From Pontibacter anaerobius (GTDB taxonomy: Bacteria; Bacteroidota; Bacteroidia; Cytophagales; Hymenobacteraceae), in contig NZ_JAPFQO010000003.1 of NCBI RefSeq assembly GCF_026241195.1, forward strand, positions 124,001 to 188,000: DNA of 64,000 nt, given 5' to 3'. Positions 1 to 8,785 of the stretch are shown here, piece after piece. Every line of letters begins with the position of its first letter. The first letter of the stretch is position 1. The notes under the pieces were generated by a model, which was not told the origin of the DNA, searched no databases, and saw only the letters and a program-made list of their open reading frames with translations. The position numbers and the translations under genes were made by a program.

Positions 1-2
1 GT

Positions 3-2600
3 TTCACGGTGGAAGAGCTGGAAACAAAGCTATATGAGCCGATGCAGCTGGCGGTAATGCCTGGTGGAGAGGTGTTGTATATCGAACGTAGAGGGGTGCT
101 GCGCCTATATGATCCCGCTAAAAATGCCACCCGTACCATTGGGGAAATCAATGTGTTCAAAGAACATGAAGATGGTTTGCTGGGATTAGCCATAGATCCC
201 CATTTTGAAAAAAATAAATGGATCTATCTGTTTTACTCCCCGGCAGGGGATGAACCTGTTCAGCGTGTTTCCCGGTTTACCCTGGAGCAAAACAGCCTGA
301 ACCTTTCTAGTGAGCGGGTTATCCTGCGCATACCTGTTGAGAGGCAATGTTGCCATTCTGCCGGTTCGCTGGAGTTTGGTGCTGACGGTAATCTCTACAT
401 CGGGGTGGGGGATAACTCCACATCTTTTGAGTCGGACGGTTACGCACCTATCGATGAGAGGCCTGGCAAGTTGATCAATGATGCCCAGCGAACAGCAGCC
501 AATACAAATGATTTGAGAGGGAAAATTTTGCGCATCCGTCCACTGCCGGACGGCACCTACAGCATACCGGATGGTAATCTTTTTCCGAAAAACGGGTCTG
601 AAGGACGGCCGGAAATATATACGATGGGAAACCGCAACCCTTTCCGGGTATCTGTTGATGCTAAAACCGGTTACGTCTACTGGGGAGAAGTAGGACCCGA
701 TGCAGGAAAGGATAACGAGCTGCGGGGACCAAAGGGGTATGATGAAGTTAACCAGGCCAAAAAGCCAGGCAATTTTGGCTGGCCACACTTTGTGGCGGAT
801 AACAAGCCTTACCGCATCTTTGATTTCAGGAACAATGCTTCGGGAGGTCCCTTTGTGGCGGAGGCACCGGTTAACAAATCACCTAATAACACCGGAAAGC
901 AGGCATTACCCCCGGCTCAGAAAGCCATGATCTATTATCCTTATGATGAGTCCCCGGAGTTCCCGATGGTAGGAGACGGAGGGCGCAACGCAATGGCGGG
1001 GCCAGTCTTTTACCGAGATCATTTTTCTGCCAATACCCAGACGTTCCCTGGCTACTTTGATGGAAAACTATTCATTTACGACTGGATGCGGGAGTGGGTC
1101 ATGACAGTCAATGTGCAAGATGACACTATCAAGCTGGAGCGTTTTCTTCCTTCCACTCATTTTGCCCATCCTATAGATATGGAGTTCGGTCCTGACGGCG
1201 CTTTATACGTGCTGGAGTACGGCACCTACTGGCACGCCAACAACGACGACTCCAAACTGATCCGCATTCAGTTTCACCCCAACAACCGGAAGCCCGTCGC
1301 CCGTGCCTCCGCTAACAAAGTTGCAGGTGCGGTGCCCTTGACAGTTAGCTTCTCCTCCGAAGGCACCATGGATTATGATGCAGGCGATGAGGTGCGTTAT
1401 GCCTGGACCTTTGAGGGCGAACAGGTGCAGTCCCGGGAGAGTGCTCCTTCCTATACGTTTACAAAGCCAGGAATTTATCAGGTAAAGCTAACAGTAAAGG
1501 ATAAGGAAGGGTACAGCGATGAAGTCAAGCTAGAGGTACAAGCCGGAAATGAGCCGCCGCTCGTCAGTATTCGGACAGATAATAACCGCTCTTTCTATTG
1601 GGATAACCATTCTTTTCGCTACGAGGTGACAGTAGAGGACCGGGAAGATGGTACTATTGTGGCAGGCGCTGCCCAGGAAAATGACGTGAAAGTGTCTTTT
1701 GACTATCTAGCGGAAGGCTATGATCTCGTTCAAACCGCCCTGGGGCAGGATCTTAGGGGCATTAAGGCTAATCTGAAAGGGAAAACGCTGGTTGAAGGGA
1801 GCGACTGTAAATCCTGCCATGCCCTGAACAGTAAATCTGTAGGCCCGAGCTACTTGGAGGTAGCCAGGCGCTACAAAGGGAAGAACAGCCAGGCTGCGCT
1901 GGCTGCAAAGATTATGAAGGGTGGATCTGGCAACTGGGGGGAAATACCCATGGCTGCGCATCCGCAGCTGTCTCAGGAGGAGGCAAAGGAAATGGTGGAG
2001 TACATACTGGGGCTGGCGGAAACAAAGGGTGACCTGGAGCTTCTGCCTCTGAAAGGAAGGCTTGCCACCGACCGGCATAAGGGTAAAGAGGGGACTTATT
2101 TCCTGACTGCCAGTTATACCGACAAAGGCAACAAAGGTATGGCTCCTATTACTGCACGGCAAGTGCTTACATGGCGACATCCGGAAGTAGATCCCTCTAC
2201 CTGCGATGAGAGCCGCGGAGTGATGATCCGCAGAGACATTGGGCATGTAAGGTTTACGGAAAACCGCTCCCACATTGTATTCCGAGGCGTAGACCTGACA
2301 GGTGTTGCCGGATATAGTGTACTGGTGGTGCCAACACAGGTGAACGCTGTTCTAGAGCTTCACACCGGATCGCCTTCTGGTCCCATCATAAGTAAGACCG
2401 CCATACCTGCCAGTTTAAAAGTAGGTAGCTATGATACCGGGGTAACACCTACAGAAGGAATACATAACCTTTACTTTGTGCTACGAGCGGATCGAAAAGA
2501 AGAAATTGGCATCTGGAACACGCTGGACATTAGTAAAGTGTCGTTCAGGCGCGAAGCAATGCATCAGAAAGTGCAGCCAGTAAATCGTGCCCTAAAATGA
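3..2600 (+). CDS. PQQ-type sugar dehydrogenase / PKD / cytochrome c / CBM6-like fusion (5' partial)
   Basis: The frame is open to the left edge (F-T-V-E-E-L precedes a GTG at 9), so the start is missing; relatives often carry a ThuA domain upstream. Numbering from the GTG: residues 1-425 are a glucose/sorbosone dehydrogenase beta-propeller (motifs GNLYIGVGDN, GNRNPFRVSVD, GWPHF). About 430-515 is a PKD Ig-like domain (YAWTFEGE, YTFTKPGIYQVKLTV). A class I cytochrome c follows with haem motif CKSCH at 600-604 and a likely Met ligand in EIPMAAHP. About 735-850 resembles a CBM6-type carbohydrate-binding jelly roll. Expected role: periplasmic oxidation of a sugar, with electrons passed to the fused haem. 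The exact substrate cannot be read from sequence. The downstream Gfo/Idh/MocA and DUF1080 genes suggest a shared sugar-oxidation theme. Confidence 0.85.
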   Translation, partial: FTVEELETKLYEPMQLAVMPGGEVLYIERRGVLRLYDPAKNATRTIGEINVFKEHEDGLLGLAIDPHFEKNKWIYLFYSPAGDEPVQRVSRFTLEQNSLNLSSERVILRIPVERQCCHSAGSLEFGADGNLYIGVGDNSTSFESDGYAPIDERPGKLINDAQRTAANTNDLRGKILRIRPLPDGTYSIPDGNLFPKNGSEGRPEIYTMGNRNPFRVSVDAKTGYVYWGEVGPDAGKDNELRGPKGYDEVNQAKKPGNFGWPHFVADNKPYRIFDFRNNASGGPFVAEAPVNKSPNNTGKQALPPAQKAMIYYPYDESPEFPMVGDGGRNAMAGPVFYRDHFSANTQTFPGYFDGKLFIYDWMREWVMTVNVQDDTIKLERFLPSTHFAHPIDMEFGPDGALYVLEYGTYWHANNDDSKLIRIQFHPNNRKPVARASANKVAGAVPLTVSFSSEGTMDYDAGDEVRYAWTFEGEQVQSRESAPSYTFTKPGIYQVKLTVKDKEGYSDEVKLEVQAGNEPPLVSIRTDNNRSFYWDNHSFRYEVTVEDREDGTIVAGAAQENDVKVSFDYLAEGYDLVQTALGQDLRGIKANLKGKTLVEGSDCKSCHALNSKSVGPSYLEVARRYKGKNSQAALAAKIMKGGSGNWGEIPMAAHPQLSQEEAKEMVEYILGLAETKGDLELLPLKGRLATDRHKGKEGTYFLTASYTDKGNKGMAPITARQVLTWRHPEVDPSTCDESRGVMIRRDIGHVRFTENRSHIVFRGVDLTGVAGYSVLVVPTQVNAVLELHTGSPSGPIISKTAIPASLKVGSYDTGVTPTEGIHNLYFVLRADRKEEIGIWNTLDISKVSFRREAMHQKVQPVNRALK

Positions 2601-2782
2601 AAAAGACGAGCCACAAAGCCACCGCCTATGCTTAAGCAAACCTGATTTTACCCCTTTCGCAGCCTAATAGGCTGTCGATTCCTTGAATATCAAACAGCCG
2701 TGCATATGGCTATAACAGGCTTTTTAAAGGCTTCAGCAAGACATTAGTAAAACCTTCAAGTCAACCTTAAATTATATTTGCC

Positions 2783-4042
2783 ATGAACTCAAGACGGGAT
2801 TTTTTAAAGAAGTCCGCCCTTGCCTTTGCCTCCTTGACCATTGTGCCGCGCTTTGTGCTGGGGGGCAGGGGGTACGTGGCCCCCAGCGACCAGCTCACCA
2901 AGGGCGTGATCGGGGTGGGGTCGATGGGCCGCAACCACTTCCCCTACGGCGATACCCGCGTGGTGGCCGTCTGCGATGTGGACCAAAACCACCTAAAGAC
3001 GGCGGTGGACATGCTGGGCAAAGGCGTGAAGACCTTCACCGACTACCGGGAGCTGATCCAGCTGCCGGAGGTAGACATCGTGCACATTGCCACCCCGCCG
3101 CACTGGCACGGCATTATGGCCGCCGATGCGGCCCGGGCAGGGAAGGACATCTGGTGCGAGAAGCCGATGACTCGCACCATCGGGGAGGGCAAGCGCGTGG
3201 TGGAGGCCGTGCAGCAGCATGGGCGCATCTTCCGCCTCAACACCTGGTTCCGCTTCGATGATGTCTTTTACGGCATGGGCACCACTGTGAAACCAATTAA
3301 GAAGCTGGTGGACAGCGGCCTGCTCGGCTGGCCGCTGAAAGTGACCGTAGGCCGCGGCACCGGCTACGACTGGAAGTTCTACTGGGTGGGCAAGACCAAC
3401 CTGGACCCGGTGCCGGTGCCGAAGGAGCTGGACTACAACAGGTGGCTGGGCCCGGCCCCTTACAAGCCCTACAACCCGCACCGCGTGCACGGCACCTTCC
3501 GCGGCTACTGGGACTACGACGGCGGCGGCCTCGGCGACATGGGCCAGCACTACATGGACCCCATCCAGTACTTCCTGGGCAAGGACAGCACCAGCCCGGT
3601 GTCCGTGGAGATCGATGCGCCGCAGCAGCACACCGATGCCGTGGGCACCTGGCGCAGGATCACCTATACCTATGAGGACGGCTGCCAGATCATCCTGGAC
3701 GGTGAGGGGAAGGAGGAAAATATCCCCTACATCGAAGGGCCCAACGGGAAACTCTACCCCGGCTTCCGCTCCGACATCCCTGACCTCCGGCGGAAACTGG
3801 CCGCCTTCCCGGACCCCGAGCCGCAGGTGACAGACTTTGTGCAGGCCGTGAAGAACCGCCAGAAGTTCGCGCTGAACGAGGAGAATGGGCACCGGTCCTG
3901 CACGCTGGTGAACATGGGTCTGGCGGCCCTGCGTCTGGGGCGCTCCCTCAGGTTTGATCCCGTGAAGCAAAAATTTATAGATGATGAAGGCGCTAACCGC
4001 CTGGTATACCAGCCCATGCGCTCCGACTGGACGCTGGCGTAG
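2783..4042 (+). CDS. Gfo/Idh/MocA family oxidoreductase, Tat-exported
   Basis: NAD(P)-dependent oxidoreductase of 419 aa. The N-terminus MNSRRDFLKKSALAFASL is a twin-arginine signal, so the enzyme is probably exported folded with its cofactor. The Rossmann part follows (GVGSMGRNHF, VCDVD, ATPPHWHG) with the family EKP motif in CEKPMTRT near residue 133. The C-terminal half carries GGGLGDMGQHYMDP, typical of Bacteroidota homologues. Such enzymes commonly oxidise or reduce the C3 hydroxyl of glycosides in the 3-keto-sugar route. The next gene has two DUF1080 domains, a family that includes 3-keto-glycoside hydrolases, which supports that role. The gene is visibly richer in G+C than the preceding one. 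Substrate unknown. Confidence 0.88.
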   Translation: MNSRRDFLKKSALAFASLTIVPRFVLGGRGYVAPSDQLTKGVIGVGSMGRNHFPYGDTRVVAVCDVDQNHLKTAVDMLGKGVKTFTDYRELIQLPEVDIVHIATPPHWHGIMAADAARAGKDIWCEKPMTRTIGEGKRVVEAVQQHGRIFRLNTWFRFDDVFYGMGTTVKPIKKLVDSGLLGWPLKVTVGRGTGYDWKFYWVGKTNLDPVPVPKELDYNRWLGPAPYKPYNPHRVHGTFRGYWDYDGGGLGDMGQHYMDPIQYFLGKDSTSPVSVEIDAPQQHTDAVGTWRRITYTYEDGCQIILDGEGKEENIPYIEGPNGKLYPGFRSDIPDLRRKLAAFPDPEPQVTDFVQAVKNRQKFALNEENGHRSCTLVNMGLAALRLGRSLRFDPVKQKFIDDEGANRLVYQPMRSDWTLA

Positions 4043-4101
4043 CTGTTACATAAAACTCAAAAGCATTCTTGTATAGGTTAGAATTAAACTGCACCGATAT
4101 C

Positions 4102-7100
4102 ATGAAAAGAACATCACTCTTGCTCCTGGCCTTGCTCATGGTAAGTACTGCTGTTGTGGGGCAACGAAAAAACGACCAGCGAACCCTTTCCACGAAGATC
4201 GCTGACCTGTTGGTGGAGCTGCCGGCAAGAGACGAAAAGCACCTTCAGGCAAGCATGGCGGAGATGGCCGCGATGGGCGAGGAGGGGCTCGTGGAAATGG
4301 CCGGCCTGCTGTCGGCTCCCGGCGAGGGAGACAACACAGGTATAGAGTATGCGCTGGGCGGCTTCTCCGCTTACGTGATGCAGCCAGAGAGAAAGGAGTG
4401 GCGGAAGATGAGCGCTAACGCCTACTGCCGCGCCCTGCAAAATGCCACGCACGGGGAGAACAAAGCCTTCCTGATCCGGCAGCTGCAGACGGTTGGGGAT
4501 GATGCCGCTGTCTCCTGCCTGCAGGGCTATCTGGGCGACGGCCGCCTGTGCGGGCCCGCTGCCAGGGCCCTTACAAGTATAAACAGCCCTGCCGCCAGCC
4601 AGGCGCTGCTGCAGGCCCTGCAAAATTCGCAAGGCGACTGCCAGCTGGCCATGGTGGAGGCCCTTGGTGATACCCGCCACGCTGGAGCCGCTTCGGCCTT
4701 GGCACCGCTGGTAGGCAGCCAGGACGAGAAACTGCGGAAGCTGACGCTTTACGCCCTGGCCAATATCGCGGATCCTTCCTCCGAGGCCATATTGGCTAAA
4801 GCGGCGGAAGATGATCAGTATAAGTATGACGAGGACAACGCCACGGCCGCTTACCTGTTGTTTGCCAAACGGCTGGCAGAGAACGGGCAGCAGCCACAGG
4901 CAGAGAAGATCGCCCAGTCCATCCTAAGCAAGGCCACCGCCGAGGAGCAGGTGCACACCCGCACGGCGGCCCTGAAGCTTTTGGCCGACATGCAAAAAGG
5001 GCAAAGTATGAACTTGTTGGTGGAGGCCGCTGGCAACCCGAATCCGGAGTATCGTGCGGCCGCCCTGAAGTTTGCCGCCCCCTACCTGACCGCAGATAAC
5101 ACGGCCCTGTGGGTGAAGAAGCAGAAGAAAGCCGATGCCCAGGTGCAGGCCGAGATCCTCACTATGCTGGGCAAGAGCGGCGCGAAGAGTACCCTGCCGG
5201 CAGTGGAAAAGGCGCTGAAGGATAAAGACATGCAGGTGAGGCTCGCGGCCATTGGCGCGGCCGGCAGACTGGGGCAGGAAGAGGCCTTGCCCGCCTTGTT
5301 TAAAACCATGCGAAAAGGCGGCGAGGAAGAAGCGGTAGCCGTCAAAAATGCCTTGCTGATCATGAAAGGAGAGGGCATGACGGACAAAGTATCCGGGGCT
5401 TTGCCGAAGATGCCCGCAGTGGCCCAGGCAGAGTTGTTGGCAGTTTTGGGAGCCCGCGGCGAGAACCGGAAGTTCCAGGAAGTGCTGCCGTACGCAAAGC
5501 ATGAAAACCCTCAAGTGCGCCTGGCTGCGCTGGAGGCACTTGCTAACCTGGCCCGTAAGGACAACCTGCCGCAGCTGTTCACGCTCCTGAACGAAACTAC
5601 CCAACCGGAAGAGCTGGCGGCGGTGCAAAATGCCGTAGTAGCCGCGGTAGGCGACTATGAGAACCAGTCGGAGAAGGCAGAGCTGGTGCTGCAAAAAATG
5701 AACGAGGTGCCGGCAGAGAAGAAACCGGCCTATTATAACATACTGGCAAGTATAGGCGGGGACCAGGCGCTGCAGGCTGTCGCGCAGGCGTTCGAAAGCG
5801 GAAATGAAGTCGGCAAAGCCGCCGCCCTGGCAGCGCTCTCGCAATGGTCGGATGTGAGCGCGGCAAAGGAACTGTACCTCATCAGCGCCAGCGCCGGCAA
5901 CGCCGCTTACCTGGATCAGGCACTGAAAGGCTATATCCGCACCGTGAACCTCTCCAAATACCCGGCGCCCCAGAAGGTGCTGATGCTCCGCAAAGCCATG
6001 GACATGGCCAAAACCACAGAGCAGAAGCAGCTTATACTTTCAGAAGTCGGCCGGAACAAGACCTTCCCGGCGCTGGTTTTTGCCGGCAAGTACCTAAATC
6101 AACCTGATCTGCAGCAAGAAGCTGCGCAGGCGGTCATGAACATTGCGCTGTCCAATAAGGAGTTTCAGGGGGACGTGGTGCGTGGTTACCTGAACAAGAC
6201 CATTCAAGTGCTGCAGGGGCCCGACAGCGAGTACCAGAAGGAGTCGATGCGCAAGTTTCTGGCCGAGATGCCGGAGGGCGAGGGCTTTGTGCCGCTGTTC
6301 AACGGTAAAGACCTGAGCGGGTGGAAAGGACTGGTCGGCAACCCGATAGAGCGGGCCAAGATGGACAGCAAGACGCTGGCTCAGAAGCAAAAAGTGGCCG
6401 ATGAGGAAATGCGACGAGACTGGAAAGTAGAGAACGGTGAGATTATTTACGTGGGGCAAGGTTTCAACAACCTCGCTACCCAAAAAAAGTATGGCGACTT
6501 TGAGTTATATGTAGACTGGAAGATCTTTGACGATGGGAACAAGGAGGGCGATGCCGGCATTTACCTGCGGGGCACGCCGCAGGTGCAGATGTGGGATACC
6601 TCCCGTGTGAAAGTGGGGGCGCAGGTTGGCTCCGGCGGGCTGTACAACAACCAGGTGCACCCGAGCAAACCGCTGAAAGTGGCCGATAACGCGCTGGGCG
6701 AGTGGAACAACTTTCGCATCCTGATGCAGGGCGACCGCGTGACCGTGTACCTGAACGGGGAGTTGGTAACCGATAACGTGATCCTGGAGAACTACTGGGA
6801 CAGGGGACTGCCGATCTTCCCGGAGGAGCAGCTGGAGCTGCAGGCGCACGGCTCTCGGGTGGCTTACCGCGATATCTACATCCGCGAGATCCCCCGGCCG
6901 GAACCGTTTAAGCTGAGTGCTGTAGAGAAAAAAGAAGGCTTCAAGGTGCTGTTCGATGGCACCAACATGCACAGCTGGCAGGGCAACACCACCGACTATG
7001 TGATAGAGGATGGCGTGCTGGTGGTGCGCAAGCCCGAGTTCGGGAGCGGCGGCAACCTCTATACCAAGGAAGAGTACGGCGACTTTATTTTTCGCTTTGA

Positions 7101-7521
7101 GTTTAAGCTGACGCCGGGGGCGAATAATGGTCTGGGCGTGCGTGCGCCGCTGGAGGGGGATGCCGCCTACGAAGGCATGGAGTTGCAGATCCTGGACAAC
7201 GACGCCGACATCTACCGCAACTTGGAGGATTACCAGTACCATGGCTCCGTGTACGGGGTGATCACCGCGAAGCGGGGCGCCCTGAAGCACGTGGGCGAGT
7301 GGAACTACCAGGAGGTGATCGTGAAAGGGCCGAAGGTGAAAGTCATACTTAACGGCACCACCATCCTGGACGGGAACATCGTCGAAGCCAGCAAGAACGG
7401 GACGCTGGACGGGAAAGAGCACCCGGGGCTCAGGCGGCAGAAAGGCTACATCGGCTTCCTGGGCCACGGCTCCACCGTGTGGTTTCGGAACATCCGCGTC
7501 AAAGATCTAAGAAAAAAATAA
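4102..7521 (+). CDS. HEAT-repeat protein with two DUF1080 (3-keto-disaccharide hydrolase-type) domains
   Basis: I chose the ATG at 4102 over the in-frame one at 4069 because MKRTSLLLLALLMVSTAVVG is a clean signal peptide; the protein is then 1139 aa. The first ~690 residues are alpha-helical HEAT/armadillo-like repeats (recurring patterns such as VRLAALEALANLARK). Two DUF1080 laminin-G/concanavalin-like domains follow, each opening with the family motif: FVPLFNGKDLSGWKG and FKVLFDGTNMHSWQG, with GDFELYVDWK and GDFIFRFEFK as matching strands. Members of this family cleave 3-keto-glycosides; here it probably acts in the periplasm with the upstream oxidoreductase. The HEAT part may be a scaffold. 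Family assignment is firm; the reaction is inferred. Confidence 0.88.
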   Translation: MKRTSLLLLALLMVSTAVVGQRKNDQRTLSTKIADLLVELPARDEKHLQASMAEMAAMGEEGLVEMAGLLSAPGEGDNTGIEYALGGFSAYVMQPERKEWRKMSANAYCRALQNATHGENKAFLIRQLQTVGDDAAVSCLQGYLGDGRLCGPAARALTSINSPAASQALLQALQNSQGDCQLAMVEALGDTRHAGAASALAPLVGSQDEKLRKLTLYALANIADPSSEAILAKAAEDDQYKYDEDNATAAYLLFAKRLAENGQQPQAEKIAQSILSKATAEEQVHTRTAALKLLADMQKGQSMNLLVEAAGNPNPEYRAAALKFAAPYLTADNTALWVKKQKKADAQVQAEILTMLGKSGAKSTLPAVEKALKDKDMQVRLAAIGAAGRLGQEEALPALFKTMRKGGEEEAVAVKNALLIMKGEGMTDKVSGALPKMPAVAQAELLAVLGARGENRKFQEVLPYAKHENPQVRLAALEALANLARKDNLPQLFTLLNETTQPEELAAVQNAVVAAVGDYENQSEKAELVLQKMNEVPAEKKPAYYNILASIGGDQALQAVAQAFESGNEVGKAAALAALSQWSDVSAAKELYLISASAGNAAYLDQALKGYIRTVNLSKYPAPQKVLMLRKAMDMAKTTEQKQLILSEVGRNKTFPALVFAGKYLNQPDLQQEAAQAVMNIALSNKEFQGDVVRGYLNKTIQVLQGPDSEYQKESMRKFLAEMPEGEGFVPLFNGKDLSGWKGLVGNPIERAKMDSKTLAQKQKVADEEMRRDWKVENGEIIYVGQGFNNLATQKKYGDFELYVDWKIFDDGNKEGDAGIYLRGTPQVQMWDTSRVKVGAQVGSGGLYNNQVHPSKPLKVADNALGEWNNFRILMQGDRVTVYLNGELVTDNVILENYWDRGLPIFPEEQLELQAHGSRVAYRDIYIREIPRPEPFKLSAVEKKEGFKVLFDGTNMHSWQGNTTDYVIEDGVLVVRKPEFGSGGNLYTKEEYGDFIFRFEFKLTPGANNGLGVRAPLEGDAAYEGMELQILDNDADIYRNLEDYQYHGSVYGVITAKRGALKHVGEWNYQEVIVKGPKVKVILNGTTILDGNIVEASKNGTLDGKEHPGLRRQKGYIGFLGHGSTVWFRNIRVKDLRKK

Positions 7522-7535
7522 AGAGCCTAAGTAAG

Positions 7536-7584
7536 AATCAATGCACCAGCCATTAAGCCTTACTTAGTGGCTGGTACATTGATT
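7536..7584. terminator. Hairpin between convergent genes
   Basis: A 17-bp arm at 7536-7552 pairs with 7568-7584 with one mismatch. An alternative stem CTAAGTAAG (from 7528) / CTTACTTAG (7559-7567) overlaps it. There is no strong T tract, so this is a probable bidirectional terminator of the DUF1080 gene and the AraC gene rather than a textbook one. Confidence 0.55.
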
Positions 7585-7596
7585 TAAAGGGTTGGA

Positions 7597-8487
7597 TCAT
7601 TCTGCTTTCGTGCTTAAGGCTCCACTTTCATATTGTTTCTGATAGTTCTGAGGCGTTTTACCCATGATTTGCTTAAAGCTCTTATGAAAACAGCTGAAAT
7701 TGTTGAATCCGCTTTCGAAACAGAGTTGCTTGATGCTCATTTTATTGTCTACAATCAATTTACAGGCATAGCCAATCCTGATTTCGGTCATGAATTGAGA
7801 AAATGTCTTGCCTGTTTTTTCCTTAAAGTAGCGGCAAAACGAATTTGGTGTCATGTTGGCAATGGCGGCAATTTCTTCTAAGGGAATTTTCCTTTTAAAA
7901 TGCGTCAGGGTGTGCTCATAAATAGCATTGATGCGCTCATTTTCAACATCCGACAGGTCCGCCTGATAGCCGATGGAGGATAGCTGGGTAACTTCTTCTT
8001 CTTCAGCAATGGCCGTTAAACATTTCATCAGGGATATCACGCGGTGTGCTCCCGCCAGCATATGGGCCTTTGTCATGAGTTTGGTTACCTTTTTTGCGGC
8101 CTTGCCTGAGATCAGGATACCTCTTTTGGCTCGATGAAGCACCTGCTTTATTTGCTTGTTTTCAGGCAGGTGGAGAAACCGGTCACCCCAGAAGTTTTCC
8201 ATAAAGTGAATTGTCGTGGTATAGGCCACTGACTCATCCGTATCGTTGAGGAAAATGTCGTCAAAGCGCCAGTAGTGGGGAAGGTTAGACCCCACCAGCA
8301 CAATGTCATTGGGGCGAAAGCGCATGATACTATCTCCCACGAACTGCATGCCACTTCCTTTGTGGAACAAGATAAGCTCTACTTCCGGATGAAAGTGCCA
8401 CCTGTTATTCATATAGGGAATCATGTTCTGGCGCACGCTGAACGAATTAGTGGGACTGGTTGCAACTTTAAGCAGCTGAGGTTTCAT
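7597..8487 (-). CDS. AraC family transcriptional regulator
   Basis: 296 aa. The N-terminal half is a cupin-type effector domain (HPEVELILFHKGSGMQFV, near residues 33-52). The C-terminal ~100 residues form the double helix-turn-helix of AraC/XylS regulators (LEEIAAIANMTPNSFCRYFKEKTGKTFSQF, then CFESGFNNFSCFHKSFKQIMGKTP). It is divergent from fucP across a 298-bp gap, so it is the obvious candidate regulator of the L-fucose operon, probably sensing fucose or a pathway intermediate. This is inferred from position only. Confidence 0.9.
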   Translation of the reverse strand: MKPQLLKVATSPTNSFSVRQNMIPYMNNRWHFHPEVELILFHKGSGMQFVGDSIMRFRPNDIVLVGSNLPHYWRFDDIFLNDTDESVAYTTTIHFMENFWGDRFLHLPENKQIKQVLHRAKRGILISGKAAKKVTKLMTKAHMLAGAHRVISLMKCLTAIAEEEEVTQLSSIGYQADLSDVENERINAIYEHTLTHFKRKIPLEEIAAIANMTPNSFCRYFKEKTGKTFSQFMTEIRIGYACKLIVDNKMSIKQLCFESGFNNFSCFHKSFKQIMGKTPQNYQKQYESGALSTKAE

Positions 8488-8535
8488 GGGGACAAGTTTG
8501 TTTTCCGAATTTCAGTATATGATGACGCATTGATA

Positions 8536-8642
8536 ATATACCATAATGATAGGTTAATAATTCAATGGCATACCTTCTAAAATATATATTAACTTGAACA
8601 GTCACAAATGAGTGAGCAGTTACTACGTATCCTATGGTATAT
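8536..8642. promoter_or_regulatory. Divergent araC/fucP control region with spaced inverted repeat
   Basis: ATATACCATA at 8536-8545 and its exact complement TATGGTATAT at 8633-8642 face each other across the AT-rich gap between the AraC gene and fucP. AraC-type regulators can bind spaced half sites, so these are plausible operators, but 10 bp in AT-rich DNA is weak evidence. Confidence 0.35.
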
Positions 8643-8785
8643 ACTATATTACGGATATATCAGTTTCAAAGCCGTTCGTAACAGTTCGTTGGCTAGAGTG
8701 CAATTGGTTCCTGTATTTCCGGCAGCAGCCTTAGTTCAGGATAGTACAGGTCGACAGGAAAAGGAAATTATTTAATGTATCCGCT

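Noticed and set aside
2993..3970. Long open frame opposite the Gfo/Idh/MocA gene
   Set aside because: It is a shadow of a GC-rich gene whose third-position bias opens the opposite strand; low-complexity translation with no family.
4924..5844. Long minus-strand frame inside the HEAT/DUF1080 gene
   Set aside because: Antisense to a well-supported gene, no signal or domain.
6505..7467. 320-codon minus-strand frame
   Set aside because: Antisense of the DUF1080 region with His/Val/Leu-rich shadow composition.
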